A DNA stretch of 55,279 nt from Lachnospiraceae bacterium (GTDB taxonomy: Bacteria; Bacillota; Clostridia; Lachnospirales; Lachnospiraceae), in NCBI GenBank assembly GCA_003979345.1, contig RYVZ01000008.1:39969-95247 (forward strand), in the 5' to 3' direction. This document shows, in pieces, positions 49,607-55,279 of this stretch. Positions within the stretch are counted from its first letter, which is position 1. Each line of letters opens with the position of its first letter. The translations under genes and the position numbers were made by a program. Under the pieces are notes generated by a model. It was not told the DNA's origin, searched no databases, and saw only the letters and a program-made list of their open reading frames with translations.

Positions 49607-50596
49607 ATGGACATGAAAACAGTCGTTTACAGTTATCGGGATTTCGATGAGAAAAAATGGTTCGATCATTACAGCAAAGAGCTTGGGATGGAGCTTGTGA
49701 TCTGCCGTGATGCTCCAAGCTTTGAGAACGCGCATCTTGCAGAAGGCTGCGCATGCATGGACATTCTGACCTCTAAGATGACGCGGGAACTCATCGCTAA
49801 GTTCCACGAAATGGGCGTGCGTTATATTGCCACGCGCACGATCGGTTACGATCATGTTGATACACAGGCGGCGAAAGAGTTTGGGATACAGGTGGCAAAT
49901 GCGCCTTACGGTCCGGACGGTGTTGCTGACTATACGGTGATGCTGATCCTGATGAGTCTGCGTAATATGAAACGTATCATCGAGCGCACGAATATACAGG
50001 ATTATACGCTAAAAGGAAGTCTTGGACGTGAGCTGAAGGACTTAACGGTCGGCGTGATTGGAACGGGGCGTATCGGGAGGACCGTCGTCCGTGATCTGTC
50101 GGGCTTTGGCTGTCAGGTCCTTGCCTATGATCTTTACCCGAATGAGGAAGCAGGGCGCTATGCGCAGTACGTTCCGCTGGAAGAATTATTTGCGCGCGCC
50201 GATGTCATTACGCTGCATACACCTCTTACGGATGAAAATGTCCATCTGATCAATGAAGCGACGATGTCGGGGATGAAGGATGGCGTGGTCATTGTCAATA
50301 CGGCGAGGGGACCGCTGATCGACATTCCGGCGCTCATCACGGCGATTGAAAAAGGAAAGATTGGCGCAGCGGCGCTCGACGTCGTGGAAAACGAATTTGG
50401 TCTTTACTATTATGACCGGAAATCTGATGTGCTATCGAACCGGGAACTGGCGATCCTGCGCGGCTTTCCAAACGTGACGGTCAGCCATCACATGGCTTTC
50501 TATACGGATAACGCGATCCGCACGATGGTGGCTGATTCGCTGGCAGGATGCAAGTGCTTTATGGAAGGGAAAGAAAATCCCTGGCGGGTGTTATAA
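49607..50596 (+). CDS. D-2-hydroxyacid dehydrogenase (D-lactate dehydrogenase/VanH-like)
   Basis: 329 residues. NAD-dependent: nucleotide motif VGVIGTGRIGRTVVRDL, substrate Arg in VNTARGPLID, acid Glu in LDVVENEFGLYYYD and the His in VSHHMAFYTDNA. The ENEFG and AFYT motifs are those of D-lactate dehydrogenases and VanH, so pyruvate reduction to D-lactate is the likely reaction. No vanA/vanX-like genes are nearby, so it is not a resistance cluster. AAGGGAG precedes ATG 49607 (or 49613). Confidence 0.9.
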   Translation: MDMKTVVYSYRDFDEKKWFDHYSKELGMELVICRDAPSFENAHLAEGCACMDILTSKMTRELIAKFHEMGVRYIATRTIGYDHVDTQAAKEFGIQVANAPYGPDGVADYTVMLILMSLRNMKRIIERTNIQDYTLKGSLGRELKDLTVGVIGTGRIGRTVVRDLSGFGCQVLAYDLYPNEEAGRYAQYVPLEELFARADVITLHTPLTDENVHLINEATMSGMKDGVVIVNTARGPLIDIPALITAIEKGKIGAAALDVVENEFGLYYYDRKSDVLSNRELAILRGFPNVTVSHHMAFYTDNAIRTMVADSLAGCKCFMEGKENPWRVL

Positions 50597-50684
50597 GTCC
50601 GTTTTAATGGACTAAATAATTGTTATTCTTCTTTTCAGAAACAGACGGACGCCGAAAGGCGGTTTGAGAAAGGAAGGATACGGT

Positions 50685-50786
50685 ATGAAGGGATATTATG
50701 TCAGAGACGGTTATATGGGATATGTCGGAGACGGCTACATGCTCTTTGCAAGCGAGCAGGAATACAGAGAATACATGGAAGACTGA
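50685..50786 (+). CDS. 33-residue Tyr/Gly-rich small protein
   Basis: ATG preceded by AAAGGAAGGA (50669-50678). The sequence has a two-fold internal repeat: YYVRDGYMGYV followed by GDGYMLFAS, then an acidic end EYREYMED. It is free-standing with a strong terminator after it, so it is expressed as its own unit. Family not recognised; it lacks a signal peptide. Too short for usual gene callers. Confidence 0.65.
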   Translation: MKGYYVRDGYMGYVGDGYMLFASEQEYREYMED

Positions 50787-50817
50787 GAAAGAGGCGGCAT
50801 GGATGGAATCATGTGAG

Positions 50818-50856
50818 GCAGATATTGTGAAAGGATTTCACAATATCTGCTGTTTT
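50818..50856 (+). terminator. Terminator of the 33-residue protein gene
   Basis: GCAGATATTGTGAAA/TTTCACAATATCTGC, 15 perfect pairs, loop GGA, then TGTTTT. Confidence 0.85.
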
Positions 50857-50952
50857 CATGCATACCGGATCGGGGAAAAGAAGACGGGGTAAGGGAAACA
50901 ATTTATAAGCTGCATAGATATCACGATATTTTGTAATCATGGGAGGGATGTT

Positions 50953-51852
50953 ATGAGTCGGTTCGAGATCAACAACGAAATCATCGGAATTGAAGTGGAT
51001 TCTTTTGGCGCGGAGTTAAAGTCCCTGCGCAGATTAAGCGACGGGCGGGAATATATGTGGAATGCGGATCCCGCTTACTGGAAGCGCACGTCGCCTGTGC
51101 TGTTTCCGCTGGTCGGAAGCCTTCAGGGGCAGCAGTATACCTATGAAGGAAAGACTTACGCGATGTCCCAGCACGGCTTTGCGCGTGATATGGAGTTTAA
51201 GCCGGTCAGGGAGAAAGCCGGACAGGAGAAAGGAAGCCGGGGGCAGGCACTGTGGTTTGAACTGAGGGAGAACGGGGAGAGCATGGAGCGTTATCCGTTC
51301 CCGTTTTTACTGCGGATTGGCTATGTTTTGAAAGGGGCGGGCGTACAGGTTCACTGGCAGGTGGAAAATACGGGCAGCGCAGATATGTATTTTTCTATCG
51401 GCGGACATCCGGCATTTCTCTGCCCGATCGAAGAGGGCGCAAGGCAGAGCGATTATCTGATTGGATTTGATACGAAGAATGCGCTTGTCAGCACCGTGAT
51501 CGGCAGGGACGGGCTTGCTTCCGACCGGAAAAAAACATATGAATTAGAGGAAGGAATATTGCCGATCGATGAGCATTTATTTGATGACGACGCGCTCATC
51601 ATTGAGCACGATCAGGCACACCGCGTATCACTGATGACGAAAGAAAAAGAACCGTATCTAACCGTCTCGTTTGACGCGCCGCTGTTCGGCATCTGGTCGC
51701 CGCCGCATAAGAACGCGCCGTTTATCTGCATTGAGCCGTGGTACGGGCGCTGTGATGCTGAAAGTTTCAACGGCACGCTTGGGGAGCGCGAGTGGGGAAA
51801 TAAGCTTTTGCCCGGAGAACGGTTTGAAGCGGCTTATACGATTGGGATATAA
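50953..51852 (+). CDS. Aldose 1-epimerase family protein (LacX-like)
   Basis: 299 residues, beta-sandwich mutarotase fold. Landmarks are FGAELKSL, WKRTSPVLFPLVG, the His-containing QHGFARD and IGGHPAF (active-site His pair of the family) and the C-terminal ICIEPWYGRCD, with the Glu base. It corresponds to the LacX/YeaD-like subgroup rather than GalM. Substrate: an aldose or hexose phosphate, unknown. GGGAGGG precedes the ATG. Ends at the strong hairpin at 51857. Confidence 0.85.
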   Translation: MSRFEINNEIIGIEVDSFGAELKSLRRLSDGREYMWNADPAYWKRTSPVLFPLVGSLQGQQYTYEGKTYAMSQHGFARDMEFKPVREKAGQEKGSRGQALWFELRENGESMERYPFPFLLRIGYVLKGAGVQVHWQVENTGSADMYFSIGGHPAFLCPIEEGARQSDYLIGFDTKNALVSTVIGRDGLASDRKKTYELEEGILPIDEHLFDDDALIIEHDQAHRVSLMTKEKEPYLTVSFDAPLFGIWSPPHKNAPFICIEPWYGRCDAESFNGTLGEREWGNKLLPGERFEAAYTIGI

Positions 51853-51856
51853 AAAA

Positions 51857-51902
51857 CAAAAGGAAAACAAGCGCCGCGAAGCGACATTTGTTTTCCTTTT
51901 TT
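51857..51902 (+). terminator. Terminator after the epimerase gene (39-nt repeat, copy 2)
   Basis: AGGAAAACAA/TTGTTTTCCT arms around GCGCCGCGAAGCGACA, followed by T-run. The convergent AraC-type gene ends 5 nt further, so it can serve both. Copy 1 is at 8231-8269. Confidence 0.85.
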
Positions 51903-51906
51903 GTAG

Positions 51907-52812
51907 TTATGATATCTGGGATTGCTGTTCTTTTTTTACGGGAATCCATAATTCGCAGACAAGATCGGGCGTTCCCTGCTCATAATAAACTTCATAATCC
52001 GTATCCTCGGTCTGTGTGTAACCGGTCTGCGGAAGAAATTCTTTGTAAAATTTACTCCAGGTCTCGCCAATACATTCTCCGTCGGGACCGAAGCATGAAA
52101 ATACCGCGTAGTCTGCGGGGGAAGTCTCCCAAACCGAGTAGCCTTCGTTTTGAAATTGTTCCAGTTTGGTCTGGTCGGTGTGCTCGTCGATCAAAATGCC
52201 GATGCCGTATTGAAAGTGGGTTTCCCCGTCTTTTGTAGAACTACACAGACCGTACAGATCCCGTTTCCCTTCTGCGCGGAGCGATTTCATGGGTTCGATC
52301 CGGTTTTTATCAGAACATTCCGTCCAAAAGTCCGGAATGCTGTGATCTTCGTCATCATTGATGATTTCATTCGGAAATGCCCTGACCAACGCAAGAAACC
52401 GCTGACATTCTTTGTGCTCCATTCTGTAATCCATAATGCTGCCTCCTTCTAATATGAGTTTGATCACAAGGGGGTTAAACAGATGAAGTGTTGCACCTTT
52501 CAGCTTTGCCTGCTTTGGCGAACATCCATGAAACCGTGAAAAGGCTTTCGAAAAGCTTTCGGGAGACTCCCAGCCGTATTTGTATGCTGCGTCGATCACG
52601 GATATGCCGGTATTTTGAAGCTCCTGAGCCGCCAAAGTGAGCCGCCGCTTTCTGAGGTATTCGTTGGCGGTCATTCCGGCAATAAAGCTGAATGTCCGGT
52701 GGAATTGATAGTTTGACATATGGACGCTTTTGGCAACGTCCGTATAGCTGATGTCTTCATAAATGTGATCTTCCATATAACAGATCGCCTGCTGTATCAG
52801 CTCTATTGACAT
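51907..52812 (-). CDS. AraC-family regulator with GyrI-like effector domain
   Basis: 301 residues. The N-terminal 100 residues are the paired helix-turn-helix (DISYTDVAKSVHMSNYQFHR and ISVIDAAYKYGWESPESFSK). The C-terminal 170 residues resemble the GyrI-like small-molecule binding domain (YGIGILIDEHTD...WETSPADYAVFSCFGPD, and LWIPVK at the end), as in Rob/BmrR-like activators that sense lipophilic or cationic compounds. The ATG is preceded by GGAGGAAG on the minus strand. The target is unknown; no transporter is adjacent. Confidence 0.88.
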   Translation of the reverse strand: MSIELIQQAICYMEDHIYEDISYTDVAKSVHMSNYQFHRTFSFIAGMTANEYLRKRRLTLAAQELQNTGISVIDAAYKYGWESPESFSKAFSRFHGCSPKQAKLKGATLHLFNPLVIKLILEGGSIMDYRMEHKECQRFLALVRAFPNEIINDDEDHSIPDFWTECSDKNRIEPMKSLRAEGKRDLYGLCSSTKDGETHFQYGIGILIDEHTDQTKLEQFQNEGYSVWETSPADYAVFSCFGPDGECIGETWSKFYKEFLPQTGYTQTEDTDYEVYYEQGTPDLVCELWIPVKKEQQSQIS

Positions 52813-52980
52813 TCCTGCTTCCTCCTTGTTTTGTGATAGCCGCGTCCGATGACAAAGGAACGGATACCCTTATCATGTGACGGTATCTTTATTATAGGGG
52901 ACGGCACACAGTAAATCCTGTTCAGGCTTGCACAGATTTGTCCGTAGGAAATCGAAGCTTTGATCCTCTGTTTCGTGTCT

Positions 52981-53811
52981 TTATGCGTGAGAAGTCGTGT
53001 TTCGCTGCCTCGTCACCTCATACATGAGGATGGATGCCGCACAGCTCACATTAAATGAGGAGGCATACGACTGTTCTGCCATCGGAATTGTCACGAGCCG
53101 GTCGCAAGAATCCTTGAAGCCCTTACTTAAGCCCATGGTTTCGTTCCCCATCATGAGCATCAGGGGACCTGACAGATCGGCCTCGTATAACGGTTTTTCA
53201 TGATGAGCGGTCGTGCCGATCGTCATGAAGCCGGGATATTTCTTTTTCAGAGCATCCAAATAGGAAAAAAGGGCCTGATTGTCGGATACGCGCACCACCT
53301 GCATGTTAAAAAAAGAACCCATTGCCGATACGACCACATTCGGGTCGTACAGGTCGACGGCATGACCCGTTATGATCAGCGCATCCGCACCCAAAGCGTC
53401 GCAGGAGCGGATCATCGTGCCGAGATTTCCTTTGTTCGAGGGGCGGTCAAACAGAACGAGAAACGGATTTTGCGAGAGAGTCAGGTTTTCCAGCTTGTCT
53501 TCACGCATTTCAATGACTGCCATGAGCTCGGAGGAGTCCTCTTTTTCACTTAAATCACGCATCAGCTCCGGCGTCAGGCAGTAGTTTTCTTTTGTCGTTA
53601 CCTGTCCGATCATATCCTTAGCCCAATCCGATAAATGGTTCTTGTCATAGATCAGGGATTTGATGCGCCAGTTGTTTTTTACGGCTTCGTTTAAGCTGCG
53701 CACACCCTCAACAAGGAACTCGTTGTATTTATAGCGTTTGTTTCGGTTGGTCTTTAGTGTTTCGAATTTTTGATAGATATTATTTTTACTATAAATCATT
53801 ACTTCATTCAT
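52981..53811 (-). CDS. TrmH/SpoU-family RNA methyltransferase
   Basis: 276 residues. SPOUT knot enzyme methylating a ribose 2'-O of rRNA or tRNA. Motif 1 is FDRPSNKGNLGTMIRSCDALG, motif 2 MMLMMGNETMGLSK and motif 3 IPMAEQSYASSFNVSCAASIL. The N-terminus has the L30e-like substrate domain (NEFLVEGVRSLNEAVKN). The ATG at 53811 is chosen because the family begins just before the NKRYKYNEFLVEG segment; the open frame upstream is not family-like. The target base is unknown. Confidence 0.88.
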   Translation of the reverse strand: MNEVMIYSKNNIYQKFETLKTNRNKRYKYNEFLVEGVRSLNEAVKNNWRIKSLIYDKNHLSDWAKDMIGQVTTKENYCLTPELMRDLSEKEDSSELMAVIEMREDKLENLTLSQNPFLVLFDRPSNKGNLGTMIRSCDALGADALIITGHAVDLYDPNVVVSAMGSFFNMQVVRVSDNQALFSYLDALKKKYPGFMTIGTTAHHEKPLYEADLSGPLMLMMGNETMGLSKGFKDSCDRLVTIPMAEQSYASSFNVSCAASILMYEVTRQRNTTSHA

Positions 53812-53950
53812 TGGTAGATTCCTGCCTTTCCTGTCTGACTGATTAAAGAACTGATACCCGCAGAAGCAGATACTTGGGGGATGAGGTTTGCGGTGATGGC
53901 GCTTCGGGGCTTGCACGCAGACCCAACAATCGAGCTTCTTTTGGAAGTTG

Positions 53951-54901
53951 TCATGCACACAGTCCTAACAGCCTTTCATAAATCGTGCGGTCGCGGTCGG
54001 TGAAAACGTTGAAAATGATCCGCTCCATGGGAGCGTCATGTGTCTCTAAGAAAGAGGTCACTGTTTCAATTGCGATTTCAGCAGCTTTTTCATTCGGGAA
54101 ATGAAATTCTCCGGTGGAGATACAGCAGAACGCAACGGAGCGAATGTGGTTTTCAAGACAGCAGTTCAAGATGTTTTCGTAACAGTTTTGGAGACTGCGG
54201 CAATGCTCCGCGGTGAGTTCCCCATACACGATCGGACCGACTGTGTGAATGACATGGTCGCAGGGCAGGTTGTATGCGTTTGTCATTGTCGCGGTGCCGG
54301 TGGGTTCCTCGTAGTTCGCGCCGTATGCGGCGCGTTTGCGCGTCATGATCTGATGACATTCTTCCCGCAGCTGCATGCCGGCTGCGCTGTGGATGGCGTT
54401 ATCAATGCATCTGTGACAGGGGACGAAGCAGCCAAGCATCTGAGAATTGGCGGCGTTGACGATCGCGCCGACATTCAGCCTTGTGATGTCGCCCTGCCAG
54501 AGAGAAAGTTTCTTCGCGATATAAGATCTTATCTGACGTTTTACGGGGGATTCTGCCGGATATCCTGTCGGATATTCCGGTATTGCCTTCATAGGTGAGC
54601 TGCCGGTGCCGCTGATGCGGTCCGCGCTGTCGGCGCATGATTGCAGTTCATTGAGAGTCGGAATGTCCGGGAGCCGGACAATGCCCTTTTCTGCAAGCTC
54701 TTCCTGCAGGTAAGCGTCCTGCCGCTGCAGCAGTTCTGTGGACAGGGCGCGCGGCACACGGATGTTCATCAGGCTGCGAATCATGTCCTTTTTTTCCTGC
54801 GTGCCGGGGGAAGAGATATCGGCGCAGGAAAAAGGCGCTTCCATATCGTTTGAGGCGTCTTTGATTAGTTGTTCTAAAAACAGGTCGGTTTTTGTGTTCA
54901 T
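53951..54901 (-). CDS. Protein-ADP-ribose hydrolase, Zn-type macrodomain
   Basis: 316 residues. The N-terminal 130 residues are helical. The macrodomain shows LWQGDITRLNVGAIVNAANS (ADP-ribose-binding Asp) followed by GCFVPCHRCIDNAIHSAAG, with C158, H163 and C165 as the zinc site of the Zn-dependent macrodomain class. This class removes ADP-ribose from protein and is usually encoded with a SirTM sirtuin and a GcvH-like carrier; neither is visible here. It precedes the SpoU gene on the same strand (139-nt gap to that gene's start). Confidence 0.88.
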   Translation of the reverse strand: MNTKTDLFLEQLIKDASNDMEAPFSCADISSPGTQEKKDMIRSLMNIRVPRALSTELLQRQDAYLQEELAEKGIVRLPDIPTLNELQSCADSADRISGTGSSPMKAIPEYPTGYPAESPVKRQIRSYIAKKLSLWQGDITRLNVGAIVNAANSQMLGCFVPCHRCIDNAIHSAAGMQLREECHQIMTRKRAAYGANYEEPTGTATMTNAYNLPCDHVIHTVGPIVYGELTAEHCRSLQNCYENILNCCLENHIRSVAFCCISTGEFHFPNEKAAEIAIETVTSFLETHDAPMERIIFNVFTDRDRTIYERLLGLCA

Positions 54902-55279
54902 AGATGTTTCCTTTTCCGGATACTTTTTTGAATCTTATTTTCAATGCAGGATATATTGGTTCTTGTTAAGCGGGGTTACGATAGTTACAGTATATGATTT
55001 TTACGGCGATTATACAAGTTGAACATAATGAATATCCAGACAGGAAGGACCATTCCGTATCTTGTTTTTTGATCTGCTTTGTATTTTGTATATAGTATGA
55101 CAGATAAGCGAAAATTACAAGTGAAGAAGCAGCACGGGCATTTGCGGCTCGCAAATGACGTTGCGGGCATATGTTTACAGCAGGCGTAAGCTTGTGGAGG
55201 ATTGTGGAATTTTGGCATCGAATCTAGAGATGAGCAAAACACTTAAATGAAATGTGAGATTTGGCGGTTAGCAGGAGTT
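54902..55279. other. Right-edge region without recognised genes
   Basis: 378 nt, AT-rich. The only structure seen is an ATTTGCG/CGCAAAT stem (55139-55155). Leader and promoter of the macrodomain gene (minus strand) are expected here, but no clear consensus was found. Confidence 0.45.

Noticed and set aside
49607..50596. Vancomycin-resistance vanH
   Set aside because: The enzyme shares motifs with VanH but no ligase, dipeptidase or VanRS genes are present; an ordinary D-lactate dehydrogenase is more likely.
53812..53958. 49-residue N-terminal extension of the SpoU methyltransferase
   Set aside because: Sequence is not family-like and overlaps the end of the macrodomain gene; the ATG at 53811 is preferred.

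Overview
The window looks like chromosomal DNA of a spore-forming Clostridia, most probably a Lachnospiraceae relative. The evidence is the maltodextrin operon under a LacI-type regulator, an aspS T-box followed by gatCAB, an alpha/beta small acid-soluble spore protein with a SigG-like promoter, the tig-clpP-clpX-lon-ysxC block, and several families common in Lachnospiraceae (DUF6106, CD3324, ArsP_2, Rpn). A chemoreceptor and a decayed flagellin gene point to motile ancestry. No tRNA, rRNA or CRISPR array was seen.

Layout. 1-5.7 kb: two tandem copies of a 64-nt structured repeat, a LacI regulator, then glgP-malQ behind a palindromic operator shared with the regulator gene. 5.9-7.8 kb (minus strand): ECF sigma factor and its membrane anti-sigma-like partner. 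7.8-11.5 kb: accessory DNA with gene remnants (HAD hydrolase tail, frameshifted RhuM, truncated membrane protein) among intact YdeI-like and GNAT genes. 11.5-14.5 kb: rsgA behind an attenuator-like leader with a 10-residue upstream ORF, a methyltransferase, and a divergent CYTH protein. 14.8-20.7 kb: T-box, aspS, gatC, gatA, gatB. 20.7-26.3 kb: MazG-like protein, Fic remnant, alpha/beta hydrolase with a frameshifted start, and an AT-rich RiPP cassette (37-aa two-cysteine precursor, radical SAM/SPASM maturase with an RRE-like N-terminus, ABC exporter) flanked by a duplicated 5' end of the exporter gene. 26.6-29.6 kb: Rpn nuclease, flagellin fossil, two hypothetical membrane proteins. 29.7-36.4 kb: guaB, a CD3324-family protein behind four 19-bp iterons, methyltransferase, DUF1062, DJ-1, ArsP_2 transporter, DegV, SASP. 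36.5-41.4 kb: chemoreceptor, then an ABC uptake system whose permease and ATPase are one polypeptide, and a small Zn-ribbon lipoprotein. 41.6-49.5 kb: protein quality-control block (tig, clpP, clpX, lon, ysxC) and an AI-2E family membrane protein. 49.6-54.9 kb: D-lactate dehydrogenase-like enzyme, a 33-aa tyrosine/glycine-rich protein, aldose epimerase, AraC regulator, SpoU methyltransferase and a Zn-type macrodomain hydrolase.

The most novel candidate is the compact RiPP system at 23.1-26.2 kb, whose precursor is short enough to be missed by gene callers. Non-coding structure is also rich: a four-copy dispersed 64-nt element ending about 22-25 nt before two start codons, an inverted-repeat MITE-like element in two copies, two 8-residue leader ORFs both ending Met-Phe-Ala-stop inside a repeated hairpin, tandem hairpin arrays in two operon spacers, and a terminator with an alternative fold. 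All family assignments come from reading motifs; no database search was run.
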